Source: Fasciolopsis buskii | Taxonomy: Eukaryota; Platyhelminthes; Trematoda; Plagiorchiida; Fasciolidae | Length of the DNA stretch: 64,000 bases | Direction: 5' to 3' | NCBI GenBank assembly: GCA_008360955.1 | Contig: LUCM01006857.1 | Location: 66,731 to 130,730 of the forward strand | In this document: in pieces, positions 35,353 to 47,403 of the stretch | Position numbering within the stretch: position 1 is the first letter of the stretch | How the letters are laid out: every line of letters begins with the position of its first letter | Translations under genes and position numbers: made by a program | The notes under the pieces: model-generated | What the model was told of the DNA's origin: nothing | The model's database searches: none | What the model saw: only the letters and a program-made list of their open reading frames with translations

Positions 35353-35747
35353 GATCATTTCTGACCAAGGTGGCACTCCCGTCTCTGGTGAATCTCTATT
35401 GGTCTGCTCTGTCAACTGTCATAGTTAATAGGAAGGCTACATTCTTCGGACCATCTCTTGCCGTTGTCGATGGCTGACTGCAAAAGCTCAGGGCCGGGGC
35501 TTCAGGTGGTCACATCGTCTGCATACATGGAAACACTGCCGGGGTGGGTTTCATGGGGTCAGTGATGCATGCTGGAAGGAGGACAGGGCCACCACAGAGT
35601 CTTGCGGTACTGACTCTGGTTGTGAGGCGTTCCCTACCTTCGCCGTAAAGTTTTGACCGGTTAGAAAACTGCGTGTGACCTTTATCATGGAACCGACAAC
35701 ACCGTAACTTTGAGGCTTATGTAGAAGATGAATGAGGGGAAGTCTAT
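35353..35747 (-). repeat. 395 bp direct repeat, left copy (LINE D RT segment)
   Basis: Identical to 42621-43015 apart from three substitutions, with no gaps (differences at the sixth base, an A/G in GGACAGGGCC, and AATGAGGGG versus AATGTGGGG). On the minus strand it encodes part of LINE D reverse transcriptase: HLLHK...SYGVVGSMIKVTRSFLTG followed by a SVPQDSVVAPSSF-like block. LINE D continues to its left (C-terminus) but not to its right. Confidence 0.9.
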
Positions 35748-37127
35748 AATAATATCCGTATATTTCCCGGAAAGTTCAAGAGGCATGCTTGGTTGCATGA
35801 TCAAATGTTACAGGAGCATTGCAAGTCACATTAAACAAGCAGCTAAACATTTGGGTACAAAATGAGAAGAAACAGCAAAGCTGGCATGTCAAGAGGAACA
35901 AGGTGTTTATACGCAGGTTCAGAGTTCAACTAGACGATGGTGGCGGGCGTGGTGTCTGCAGTGTTCGAATTTAACGGATCTTGAGTGCAAAGTAAAAACT
36001 TGTCATAACGGACCAAAAGAGCCGGTGGGAAGAGCATCGATGGCCTATAGATACACTGTATCATAATGAGAAAGTGCATCCGCCATCTTACCACGGATCC
36101 TGGAACCAAGAAAATAGTCAAAAGCCTTTTGAAAATGCGGAGGGAGGAAAAACACTGGCTAATCACTGTTCAATGACATGGAGAATGGAAATGTCCTCAG
36201 CATTGAGGAGTGAGGATTGATATGACATGCGTTGAATAATATATATTTAACGCTGGTAAGCCAGTGTGAAACAAAACGGGTTTCTTTGCTCCTTTGTTTG
36301 CGTTTGTGGGCTTAGCTGATAGGGAATACTGGCATAGTGATAGCCGCGATTGTCAAAGCGATGATTGGGATGTTTTTGCGGTAGACGGTGGTAGCAACAT
36401 CTGGAACAGGGATCCAAGTTTGGGTGCCTTCGTGGCAATTGGATGTCAACGTGGTGGGCATGTTGGACACGGGCGCGCAGTTCCAGCAGTAAATCTGTGC
36501 AATCGGAAGGATCTGTCCGCTCAAAGAGTCACAGGCTTTGTGGATCACGTTATGCGGCCTCGATATCTAGGCAGACTTGCAACGTTGGTGGTCCATGAAG
36601 ATTAGAGGCAGTGTCCACTTCACCGCGGCCGTGGAGCAGATCGTATTTGTCCGTCCTGGGATAGTTAATCTAAGCCCTGGGTCAGTTTGTTTTCACGATG
36701 TGTTAAGACGTGCGAGGATGGAGACAGAAACTGGATGGTAGACTGTTGGCGAGACACGAGTGCAAACGGACATAACTGAAATGGAAAAATGGAGAGATGA
36801 CTCTCTAGAGGCATTCCGGCTGAGGGTTATGGTGCATGGAATCCAAAGAATGAGACGTGATGAATGTTATGTAGAATGAGGAATCAGGTTATGCCAAATT
36901 TCTCGCTTGGAATGGTCTAATTGTTAAATGCATGCGAAAGAAAGGGTTTAGAATGAGACATTAAATATTAGTTTGGGAGTAATTGAAAATATGGTGTGAG
37001 TATGTCTTTTTATATACCTTGCTACATGCGCACTAAACGAGATAGAAAGTCAAGTGAAAAATTGCACTGGCTTATTTCATTGGCGGAGTTTTCTTCCTAT
37101 ACCTACAGTGATTTGTGCTTGCGGATA
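35748..37127. other. 3' part of the 6.9 kb insert, no recognised coding
   Basis: Follows the LINE E stop on the minus strand. Overlapping frames on both strands at 36247-36605 show no family resemblance. It may be a long 3' untranslated region of LINE E or remains of a second element carried in the same insertion. Confidence 0.35.
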
Positions 37128-39065
37128 CTACAGGGAATAAAATATAGCTAGACATTTTTGAGTAGGTTGAGATAAGACTTCGAGCGTTATATCAAATGAA
37201 TACCCTGGGCCCAATTCATAGGCTCCCTCTATTGGAGTGTAAAGACCGTGCATGTTTAGCAAGTTTTGTACGGTTATTGCCTTCCTAATTTCGTGTTTAA
37301 AGGTGACGAAGGCAGTAGAAGTCATCCTTATATGCAGGGGTAGTTTATTCCACAGGGAGGAATATTTGATGATAAAGAAATTTTTCTTAAGCGCTGTCCT
37401 CGACATTGGAACTGACCCCAAGAACTCAGCTCGACGCAAGCCATAGAGAAAGTTATTTCTTACTTCGGTTGCAGAAATGCACACATTTTTTACCAATAAT
37501 CCTGTGAAAAAAGGAGAGGTTGATGTGAACTCGACGCAGCCATAAGGGATCGAGGTGTAGTTTTATGCAACGTTCCATGTGGTTTAGCGAAGAAGAGTAA
37601 CCCAGAAGTCGTTTTGTGAATGTCCGCTGAACATTCCTAACCTCGTGTCTGTCACTCTGCCGCATGTTGAAATACACGATGAAACAGTAGTCCAGGATAG
37701 GTCTCACATGCATTTTATATATTGATAACTTGCTTTCCTGGTTTCTAAAGTTCTGTGCATCAACCTGATTAGTCTCCTAGATTTCGCTACTCGTATCCGG
37801 GTGTGATCTGAGAAGTTGAATGTGCTGGAGTAGTGCAAACCCAGGTCTTTGACAGTGTGAGGGAAAAATGACTTCTTCGTTAATCTCAAAGATTCCTGTA
37901 GGAAGGTGGCATTTGTATGCGATTATGCTGCTTTTGTTGGCCGAGACTTTCATTGACCAAGCTGCGCTCCATGAATCAAATGATAGTGGATCATTTTTAC
38001 ATTATCTATGATAGTATTGATGTCACGAGGGAGAAACCTGTATACAATTTTCATATTGTCTGCAAACGGAAAAGGAATACCATGCCTAACGATGTGAAAA
38101 ATATCGTCGATGTACCGCAGAAACAGTAGTGGATCTAGCAGGCTTCCTTGAATAACCCTACTAGTAATCGGACGAGGATTGGATTGGGTTCCATTTATAT
38201 TCACTAATTGCATTCTAGAGGCCAAAATAGAGGAGAACCAAGACAGAAGGGGGGGATTTATACCGTAGCTCTTGACTTTCATGAGAAGCTTGCGATGGGA
38301 TACGCGATCAAAAGCCTTTGCCATATTTGAGGAAGTCACAATCACCGACTTTCCGTCGTTGGCAGCCTTCATCACTGCGCTTAGGAAATCAGTCATGCAC
38401 GTAGAACATAATTTACTTTAAAGGAAACCATGTTGACCGGCGTTAATGAGGTTATGATCTAATAAGTAAGTTGCTGACTTACTTTTTATTATTCTTTCCA
38501 TAGTGCGAGAGGTGACTGGGATGTGATTGATGGGTCTGTAATTAGATGGCTCCTGCCTTGAACCGTTTTTGCGAATTGGGACAATGACAGTCTTCCATTG
38601 TTGGGGGAAGTGCCGCAATTTAAGGAAATTAAATATATTGAATAAAAGTATAGGCATGCCTGCACCTCCAAATTTGAAGAGGGCTGGGGGAAGGTCGTCC
38701 GGTCCGACGCGGAGAGACGGTCTTACCTTTAAAGGTAGTAGGTTAATATCACTTGGGTGAAAACAGAACCTTAGAGGGAAGGCAGTGGAGACTTGTGGAA
38801 TGTCCGGTATAATGGTGTTGTTATCATTTGTCACAGAGGCGGCGAAATAATCACTGAACGCCTCTGAAATCATTAGAGGGCCATTTTCGCCCACGCCCTC
38901 GAATATGACTGACTTGATGAGTTTACTAGGTAGGGAGTTGTTAGTTCTCAGTAGTTTTGCCAGTGCTGCAGCCTTGTTGGCAGAGTGTAACGCTTTAAAT
39001 TCCTTTTCCTTTTGAAGAGAATCGAAAATTGTCTTGATCTCCCTATACAGACGGTTAATTTGCAA
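37128..39065 (-). pseudogene. LINE E reverse transcriptase, broken
   Basis: The 215-residue frame 39065-38418 contains VGPDDLPPALFKFGGAGMPI, then QQWKTVIVPIRKNGSRQEPS, NYRPINHIPVTSRTMERIIK and INAGQHGFL. The next frame (38396-37950) has SSNMAKAFDRVSHRKLLMKV, SRVIQGSLLDPLLFLRYIDD and PFPFADNMKIVY. The catalytic box is therefore FADN instead of F/YADD. The C-terminal domain (37713-37128) contains RPILDYCFIVYF, VRNVQRTFTKRLLG and WLRRVHINLSFFHRI. At least three frameshifts are present. Confidence 0.8.
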
Positions 39066-39141
39066 TATCAGAGCAAATTCTTTTGTTCTTTTGAATCTTG
39101 TCTAGATTAGAGAGTGCATTTTTCGAGACGGTCCAAGGTGC

Positions 39142-39920
39142 TCAACCTTTTGGGGTCGTGCCACAATGGGTTGGAATGATTACATCAAGGCACACACTTA
39201 GAGTTGCGTAAAACTGCTTGGTGGCCAATTGGGGATCCACCGATAGAAACAAACTCTTCCAATTTTGGCTACGAATCATGGAGGGAAGATGACTCCATGA
39301 GGCTCTGTGGTATGGTTTAGTGGAAGCTGAGGAGGAGATGACGGGCGTCGAAACTGAGAACTTGCAAACAATTTGAGAATGGTCACATCCGAATAATTTG
39401 TTGTCTATGGACGTGCGCACCCGTGTTGCGCCAGCTGTGAAGATAAGATCTAGAATACTGTCGGCCCTTGTGGGTAATGAAATACGCTTTGTCCACCAAC
39501 CCATTCGTACACTGGAAACAAACGCAGAAAGGTATTTTGGGGAGGAGAAAGATGACCAATAAATCCCTGGGGCGTTGAAGTCGCCCGCTACTGGCTTAGG
39601 GTCTGGAAGGTCCGCGGCCGCGCTAAGCGCGTCAATTAGAGTTAGGAATTCTGACTGATGCGTACTAGGGGGACGATAGATGCAACTGATCAGTAAGTTC
39701 TGATGCCCGACAGCCACAGTCAGCCAGATGGAATCTTTCAGGTTATTAAAGGTAGGATGATTGTACCGTTAAGCTGAAAGGGTGTCTCTTGTGTATATGA
39801 GACGGCCTCCTCGACGCTTATTAATCCTGTCTTTCCTAAAAGCATTTTAACCAAGTAGAGCAGTCTCTTTTGGGGGTGTTTTCGGTCAGCCATATCTCAG
39901 TGATAAGAATAAAGTCATAT
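39142..39920 (-). pseudogene. LINE E endonuclease
   Basis: Starts around YDFILITEIWLTENTP (39918-39870, the catalytic Glu block) and, after frame breaks, continues in a 191-residue frame with LLISCIYRPPST, VAGDFNAPGIYW (GDFN block), ADSILDLIFT and FGCDHSQIV (the SDH-type motif as CDHS). The order matches the APE-type endonuclease of jockey/CR1-type LINEs. It lies directly upstream of the RT. Confidence 0.75.
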
Positions 39921-40434
39921 CAACGTGTATACACCAACAGGCCCAGCATGTGCACCTTATTTAGTATGGAGCGAGCATTCAATAGTAACAACGAAAATGG
40001 CTTAGTAGTAGTAGCATGGAAACGTGGGTTACTAGGGTAAATGTCGTGATGGACGTGTGATTTCATTTGGGGTGGAAAGTCATTGCGAGGCAAGCAAAGA
40101 TGAATGGATGTTGGTGGTAAGGCCTTTGGGTGATCATGTCATGTCACGCCTGATTCATAAGCTATGGTAGGTTCCAACCTGTTCGTTGGTATAAGCGGTG
40201 AGCAAGATGCATTTGTTGGGGAGTGAAGAGGCTGTGCAACGGTGGGGGAGGGTATGGTATGGCTTAGAGAAACACCGGGTAAAATGAAGTGTATCCTGAC
40301 GGCATCTGGAGCGTATCAGTAGGTGGCAGAATATTTGAAGGCCTGACTTCTAGCTGATTGGAAGCCTCGAGATTTGGTCTGGAAAATTGGGACAGTAGGT
40401 TTTGGCAGGTCGGCTTAAGCATTGCGTTTACAGG

Positions 40435-42013
40435 TTATAAATGGTCAGTCAAAGGCAACTCGGAAAAGTGTGGTCTTGTCCAGAGTTGCACATGGTTCAT
40501 ACGAACGTTTGGGGGAACAGGTGACGGGCCAGCACTACGGAAATCAGTTTCAATTCTGGGACGGTAACCGAGGTTGAAGTTATGATTATTAAATAACGTC
40601 GTTGGATGGGGTAGCGAGATACGGTTCTTAGTCCTGCGGGGTTTGTTTGTGGCGCTGAAATGAGGAGATTGAGGTCTAACAGAGTTAGCCATACCTCCTG
40701 AAGAGGCTGAGCTATGTGACCGTGGCAGATCTAATGGCACCGTGCTGTTACGAATGGGCTTGGCGGGGATCCTAGGAGGTGGAATAGATTTGAGCGTTTT
40801 ACGTAGACCTGTTATATTGAGGACAGTCGCAGCATCGTTGGTTAGAGAAGTCGCTTTCCTTGGTGTCAAGCACATCACTAGTCACCTGAGGGCATGCAGC
40901 CTGTTGGGGCAGGTTGGAGTATGACGGTGAACTACAGGTACTGGCCTTGGCAATCGTGCTGTAGAGCGGGCGCGGGGTAGAAGGTTGTTTGAGTCTAACT
41001 AAGCAAGGTGACGTTGTGTTGATGTTTCCTAGGTGGGGGCGTTTGGGCGCGGGCTGAAACGTGGGGGGCGAGCTCGATATGTCTTGGTCTACCAAGGTAG
41101 AGCGTGAACCCGTGGACGGTATTGGCTCTAATGAATTTCTGTTGGGCCGGCGAACGGCTGAGTGTTTTGGAGACACAATGCCCATTTCAGGCGACTCCGC
41201 TGTAACGGGCCGTGTAATGTTTGGTGGTGGTTTCTTGGAAATCACATGCATGTAACTGGAGTCGTGCGAAGTGTTGGCAAAAGTTTCCCCCTGGAGAGGT
41301 ATTTTGTCTATAGTTATTTTTGTTTTTAAACGGTGTAGTTGCAGCAATAACGCTTTGCTTGCTAATAAAGAGCTTTGCTAGAATCTTTGTCTGGAACTGC
41401 ACCATGAGGGGTGACTATGACACTGCGTCCGCTTCCGCAGCCTCGTCATTATGCACGGTATGTGCGCCATGCCGCTAGCCGCCGTGAGTTGATCTCTAAG
41501 GCCGTTCATGGGAATACGATCAGGGATGTTAAAGACAACAACGTTACATGACCTGTCCATTCTACTCGATGTTTCGGACGCCAGTACATCCAGGAAGGTG
41601 CCAGCGGCCACCAGGTCATGCTTGTCCAGCCGTGTTTCAGGGTCGATGAGGTGGGTAACGGGTGCAAGCTTTGAGATATCGCGCTCTAAATTATTAACAT
41701 GATCCATTAAATTGGATAATCTCCTTTCGGAGAGTTGTGCCCTGTTATGGGCTTCACTCACTAGGTCATTAAGTACTACGGAGCATTGGTTCATTGTTCT
41801 CGAACGAGGGCCAACTTTGGAGTGTCTTGCAGAGTTAGTCACGCGAACACTGTCATTGGCGCGTCTGGCTCGCTGCTTAACACCACGAGCCATTCTGCTC
41901 TTAATTGGAAATTTAGTTTGTGAAGAAAATCTAAGTAAAGTTGTGAAAGTTGACCGCTTATAGTTTTTACGACTATAGTGATGACAGGATACTGTGTGTA
42001 ATCGGGTTGGCAC
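40435..42013 (-). pseudogene. LINE E ORF1-like protein, broken
   Basis: The first frame (211 residues, 42013-41378) is basic at the start (ARGVKQRARRANDSVRVTNS), then has a predicted coiled-coil with LSERRLSNLMDHVNNLERDI and LVAAGTFLDVLASETSSRMD, then NVVVFNIPDRIP. The same NAVVFNVPDRLP stretch and the coiled-coil spacing recur in LINE G at about 44000-44170, which supports a real ORF1. Further frames (41347-40799, 40878-40435) are proline- and serine-rich. ORF1 proteins of this type are nucleic-acid chaperones; no zinc knuckle was seen. Confidence 0.65.
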
Positions 42014-42620
42014 AGTTCTTGTGAGGTAAATGCTAAGGATTACGGTAGAACGACCTAACTTCTGAATACATCACAAGACTAAGCGGGCATCAACGGTGAG
42101 GAGCAGGTTGTGTCTAAAAAATGAGCCAGAAGGTAAATTAACAAGACAAAAATGCAGCATGACAGTTGACAGCCGTCAAATGACTGTATAAATTAAACGA
42201 TAAATTATAATGTGACCTAAACCAAGACACCCTGAGTCACACTGTACGTCTGAACAGCGGGCTGATGTTGAGGGATACGGAACCTTGTGGATAGAGAAAC
42301 GAGTAGACAGGCCGAAAGATGTATCTGCTCTTGAGGCAACTAAGCAGACAGGCTGAATTTATGCTATATAGAATAACAGCGTTTATGCTAAGGGCGGGTC
42401 AAAGCTGGAAATGTGGCTGTGAAAGCTTAGACAAAAATTATCAAACTAATTAAGCAGCGATCAAACCGTAAACTTCAACGGTCCAAAAAATCAAGCTAAT
42501 TTCCATGTCTTAGGAAATGATTCTTAATTAGCGAATAATGCCAGAATAACAAAACGGTAGCTATAAAATCTCCACGATGACAACTCACGACGTAAGACGG
42601 TGCAGCGCAGTGGGTTAGTA

Positions 42621-43015
42621 GATCAATTCTGACCAAGGTGGCACTCCCGTCTCTGGTGAATCTCTATTGGTCTGCTCTGTCAACTGTCATAGTTAATAGG
42701 AAGGCTACATTCTTCGGACCATCTCTTGCCGTTGTCGATGGCTGACTGCAAAAGCTCAGGGCCGGGGCTTCAGGTGGTCACATCGTCTGCATACATGGAA
42801 ACACTGCCGGGGTGGGTTTCATGGGGTCAGTGATGCATGCTGGAAGGAGGACGGGGCCACCACAGAGTCTTGCGGTACTGACTCTGGTTGTGAGGCGTTC
42901 CCTACCTTCGCCGTAAAGTTTTGACCGGTTAGAAAACTGCGTGTGACCTTTATCATGGAACCGACAACACCGTAACTTTGAGGCTTATGTAGAAGATGAA
43001 TGTGGGGAAGTCTAT
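42621..43015 (-). repeat. 395 bp direct repeat, right copy (LINE D RT segment)
   Basis: Partner of 35353-35747. Here LINE D continues to the right (upstream part of the RT) but not to the left. The two copies lie in the same orientation 7268 bp apart and bound a 6873 bp segment that contains LINE E. Ends: GATCA at the left and GTCTAT at the right in both copies. Confidence 0.9.
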
Positions 43016-43430
43016 CAAGGTCCTTGGGTAGACCATCAAAGACGGCATGCTATTGCGGCCATCATCGTACGCCTTCGACAGCCTATTCATTGCCTTCAGA
43101 ATATTGGTGCTGCCCGATCTATCAGGAAGGAAACCACGTTGGGAATGGTCTAAAATGTTTGAAAGCAGTTGCTGGAACATAGCCTTTTTTAGGTTGTGTT
43201 CAAACCCTTTGATCATGATGCTGGCTAGACTAATCGGCCGATAGCTATAAGGTTGACTCCGGGATTCCTTTCTTAGAAGTGGGTTTAACGGTTGCCATCT
43301 TTCAGCCCTAGGGAAGATCCCAATTTCGTCGCATCTTTGGAAGTGGGAATGGTAAGAATTCCCCGTATCTCCCTTCTCTTTTAGGATACGGTACATCGTT
43401 CTTTGCTGTGAGTTGTTCTCGCTATTGTCT
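42621..43430 (-). mobile_element. LINE D, N-terminal half of the reverse transcriptase
   Basis: The frame 43396-42953 contains YSYRPISLASIMIKGFEHNL and LDHSQRGFLPDRSGSTNILK, then NRLSKAYDDGR. These correspond to the RT fingers block (NYRPISL...K.FE) and the QHGF-type block of jockey/CR1-type LINEs. The frame is lost near 43020, where the text should reach the AFD motif. The element begins abruptly near 43400, beside the 5' end of LINE G. Confidence 0.75.
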
Positions 43431-43974
43431 TTTGCTATTTAGGTTGTTATTGTAGTATTTTTAGCATAATTAGAACCGTTTTCTTAGTTGAAAATACTCC
43501 CTTAATTTTTTGACTATTACCCTTTGACCTCGCTGACCCTTCTGTCAATATTTGCCATAAGCATAGACCGTCACATATTCGGCTCCCGCCTGGATCTATT
43601 TTAAAGGTCTTTATTCTGCTAACCACACATTCTACCCGTCTGTTGATCTACTTTTAAGAGCAATTTTGCCAATTAGCCTGTCTATTTACCTTCTCACTTT
43701 TACGCTCCCGCAATTCGTGACACCATCCCGTTGTCTGTTACCAAGCGTTTATAGCCTCTCATAGCCATTTCAGACATCCTTGACTTTCTACAACCAGCAC
43801 GAAGTCTTCAGCAGCCGAACCAAAGCAACGTCAGCGCCTCACCGTAATTCTAAGAAAACTCTTAAAACCCCTGCTTCCCACTAAAACACGCTCAGTTCCG
43901 CTTACTGACATATTTAGCAATTCTGGTCCGAAAACCCTTGATGTCTGAAAAAGATTAAGGGACCTAGAAAACAA

Positions 43975-44559
43975 AGTACAACAGATCGAGGACCTGTCAT
44001 TGAAACTGTCCCCATTAGTCAGCTTAATTGACCCTTCCAATGACAATAATACCAGCAATTTGGCTGCCACAGGACGCTTTTTTGACTCCGTAACTAAGGA
44101 AGCTCACAAATGTATTGCGAAAGCGAAGAATGCCGTTGTCTTTAATGTACCCGACCGCCTCCCTCTACCACTGATCCAATCTACCATTTTCAATGCTTGT
44201 AGCATGACCCACCACTCTTGTCTGTGTTCTAGGCTCCGGAAAAAATCCCCCAAGAAGAACTGTCCAATTTTATTTCACGTTCGTGGGGAACTTTCTGCTA
44301 AGGAGGTTATAGCAAACAAGGCGAACACTGCTATCTATACGCCCTATAAAAATATCAAGATCTTTACGGATAAAACTTCGTTCCAGAGAGATATATTACG
44401 GTCACTAAAGCTCACCGCAGCTTCTGAAGTTGGTAGGACTTCGGTTGTATCGGGCGCTCCCCCTCTGACCAGTGCGCTGCCAGTTCAGGTTCCTCCTAAT
44501 GGGCCAAATCCCGAGCCTACTGCCAAGGTGTCAAATGATCTACCTTCTCCCTATGACAG
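43975..44559 (+). pseudogene. LINE G ORF1 fragment
   Basis: Readable part of ORF1 before the gap. It starts near KVQQIEDLSLKLSPLVSLID, then AATGRFFDSVTKEAHKCIAK and NAVVFNVPDRLPLPLIQSTI, then basic CSRLRKKSPKKNCPILFHVR. This mirrors LINE E ORF1 (LAPVTHLID, AAGTFLDVLASETSSRM, NVVVFNIPDRIP, MTRLRKRT). Downstream it becomes proline-rich and runs into unread bases, so its real length is unknown. Confidence 0.65.
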
Positions 44560-45523
44560 NNNNNNNNNNNNNNNNNNNNNNNNNNNNNNNNNNNNNNNNN
44601 NNNNNNNNNNNNNNNNNNNNNNNNNNNNNNNNNNNNNNNNNNNNNNNNNNNNNNNNNNNNNNNNNNNNNNNNNNNNNNNNNNNNNNNNNNNNNNNNNNNN
44701 NNNNNNNNNNNNNNNNNNNNNNNNNNNNNNNNNNNNNNNNNNNNNNNNNNNNNNNNNNNNNNNNNNNNNNNNNNNNNNNNNNNNNNNNNNNNNNNNNNNN
44801 NNNNNNNNNNNNNNNNNNNNNNNNNNNNNNNNNNNNNNNNNNNNNNNNNNNNNNNNNNNNNNNNNNNNNNNNNNNNNNNNNNNNNNNNNNNNNNNNNNNN
44901 NNNNNNNNNNNNNNNNNNNNNNNNNNNNNNNNNNNNNNNNNNNNNNNNNNNNNNNNNNNNNNNNNNNNNNNNNNNNNNNNNNNNNNNNNNNNNNNNNNNN
45001 NNNNNNNNNNNNNNNNNNNNNNNNNNNNNNNNNNNNNNNNNNNNNNNNNNNNNNNNNNNNNNNNNNNNNNNNNNNNNNNNNNNNNNNNNNNNNNNNNNNN
45101 NNNNNNNNNNNNNNNNNNNNNNNNNNNNNNNNNNNNNNNNNNNNNNNNNNNNNNNNNNNNNNNNNNNNNNNNNNNNNNNNNNNNNNNNNNNNNNNNNNNN
45201 NNNNNNNNNNNNNNNNNNNNNNNNNNNNNNNNNNNNNNNNNNNNNNNNNNNNNNNNNNNNNNNNNNNNNNNNNNNNNNNNNNNNNNNNNNNNNNNNNNNN
45301 NNNNNNNNNNNNNNNNNNNNNNNNNNNNNNNNNNNNNNNNNNNNNNNNNNNNNNNNNNNNNNNNNNNNNNNNNNNNNNNNNNNNNNNNNNNNNNNNNNNN
45401 NNNNNNNNNNNNNNNNNNNNNNNNNNNNNNNNNNNNNNNNNNNNNNNNNNNNNNNNNNNNNNNNNNNNNNNNNNNNNNNNNNNNNNNNNNNNNNNNNNNN
45501 NNNNNNNNNNNNNNNNNNNNNNN
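44560..45523. other. Assembly gap (964 N)
   Basis: A run of unread bases inside LINE G ORF1. The non-round length suggests a size estimated from read pairs or partial gap filling. Any open frame drawn across it is artificial. Confidence 0.99.
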
Positions 45524-46389
45524 GAAGGCCTACTAACCGTCGCCTACAATCACGAGTTGATTGGGTCACTGTATTCATGCCTCCACCATCCTTCGGTAAC
45601 ACAGTTGCCACATTCCAGCATGATAATAATGCCCCTCCTTATTTAGGGCCTGCCGCTTATCCCCTACTTCTATCCACTTACCGATCAACCCTATTCAGAT
45701 GAATTTCCGCTATCCCAATGCCCCATTCCTAATACTGCACGCCCAAATCCTCACCCCAACTACTGGTATCCTCATAATTTTGAACGATTTACCCCTGAAT
45801 CCTCCCAGGCTACCTAGGAAACTTTTGATAACTGTATTTTGCCCGTTGAGGCACAACCTATCGTGGGACCCCTTTACTAACCCACTATTATCCAGCGCTT
45901 ACCCCATTTTCCTCATCTAGAAAGCATTGCTCTCCTGACTCCCGCGAGTTCCAAAAGCAAAGCCTATCCCCAAAAATTCATGCGCATACCTGCTAACCGG
46001 CTTTTTCCTCGGCATTTTCCAAAGCCCCCTTCCCACTAACCCCCGAGATTTCCAGTCCCACCGTGACAAGGTACTAATTTGGCCACCAAACACGGTCCCA
46101 CCTCCACTGATACCGCTTCCCCCGCACTGGCATCCTCTAAGAAGCGGCTGATCAACTCCCAAGTTTCTTTTATTACCTCGGTCTGCATTCCACAAATCCC
46201 TTAAAAAAGACAGTCCCTCGCCGGTCAGTATAGCTAACTCTACTGAACTTACTCCCTTATCACAGCTATGCACTATCCGAACCTCTAATGTATCCCTTGA
46301 TTAGTTGACCCCCACTGGACCCACCTCTTGGATAGCGCGCGGAAGTAAATGTTCCAGCGAATTTTTCCTACTCCTCCTGCACTCCCTCT

Positions 46390-47396
46390 CGCTGGCTCAT
46401 AAGCTGAGGGAGATAAGACTGTTAGCAGCTAAAAACTCTTACGATATTATTTTGGTAACAGAGAATTGGCTAACGGTCCACAGCTGCACTCCGTCTTTTT
46501 CACTGGTGGGTTATACGCCCTTCCAAACCAATAGATCAAATCGCAGAAGAGGTGGTTGCCTAGCCTACGTGAATCAGCTACACAAAGCTTCCGTTCACCA
46601 TCAACCACTGCTTGATTCTATTCCTGACATCCTTTGGTTTTACATACAACTGCCCGAGCTTCCAATCCACGCATAATGTGTATACCGACTAGCAAACTCG
46701 AATAGTTCTGATATTTCTCGTCTCACCAAAGCCTTCGTTTACCTTCCTGGTCTCCCCCTCAGCCATAAGATAATTGCAGGTGAGTTCAATGCACCTATAA
46801 TTTGTTGGTCCTCTTTATCGGCTCCACCTACCCTACTAAACTTTGTTTCTGAAACGCACGCTGAAGGATGGACTCAGCATGTGACTTTGCCCACAAGGTT
46901 CCATAATATCTTAGACCTAGTTTTTACGCATGGCACTCCTAATGTTAAGGTCTCAGTGCTAAAACCTTTCCCTGGGAGTAACCAACAGATGGTCACGCGT
47001 AGCTTCCCTCTCCTTAACAAATCTTCACCTATGTGTACCCACCACGCTGCCTTTTCCTATATGTCGAATCGTTGGGACGAAATCCCTGACGCTCCGCGAA
47101 CTCTTGATTGGTCCAGCTTCCTTTTATCGCCTGACCCGCAGAGGGCGGCAGACGACCTCTACGCAAAGCTTCCTTTTACTATTATTCGTCTGTCCACTCC
47201 GACCACTCAACATAAACCCAAGAAGCCTGCTAGGGTTTTTTCACCTCCAGACGAAGCTTTCGAAGGCTCGAAAAATCCTCAACAGAAAGGGAGACTTCCC
47301 GCTCTTAGTGCAAGCCAACCGCTTGCAACCAGAATTTCTTATAGAGTCCGAACTAAGGTAAAAAAGGCAGGAAATGCTGGCTCTTGGATTGCCTAA
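46390..47396 (+). pseudogene. LINE G endonuclease and linker, broken
   Basis: SYDIILVTENWLTVHS (about 46440, catalytic Glu block) and VGYTPFQTNRSNRRRGGCLA give the N-terminal half. After a frameshift come LSHKIIAGEFNAPIICWSSL (46752-46810) and TRFHNILDLVFTHGTPNVKV (46900-46950). The final SDH-type motif is altered: GSNQQMVTRSF stands where a CDH/SDH block is expected. The linker to 47396 remains open. The endonuclease is inactive by mutation. Confidence 0.7.
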
Positions 47397-47403
47397 CCCA
47401 GTT

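Larger units (their letters stand above)
35748..42620 (-). mobile_element. 6.9 kb insert in LINE D containing jockey/CR1-type LINE E
   Basis: On the minus strand the order is a 5' untranslated region (42620-42014), ORF1 (42013-40435, frameshifted), ORF2 endonuclease (about 39920-39142), ORF2 RT (39065-37128), then about 1.4 kb without a recognised gene to 35748. The segment is bounded exactly by the 395 bp repeat, which suggests the whole 6.9 kb entered LINE D as one unit. Its minus-strand 3' end reads ATATTATT, a minimal A/T tail. LINE G (43.7-49.2 kb) is a diverged relative. Confidence 0.75.

Noticed and set aside
36247..36605. Frames of 63-103 codons on both strands inside the 6.9 kb insert
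   Set aside because: No family resemblance. Opposite-strand frames of equal quality suggest chance.
44000..45646. Long open frames of 354-548 codons on both strands
   Set aside because: They run through 964 unread bases (44560-45523). Only the short flanks are real sequence, and those belong to LINE G ORF1.
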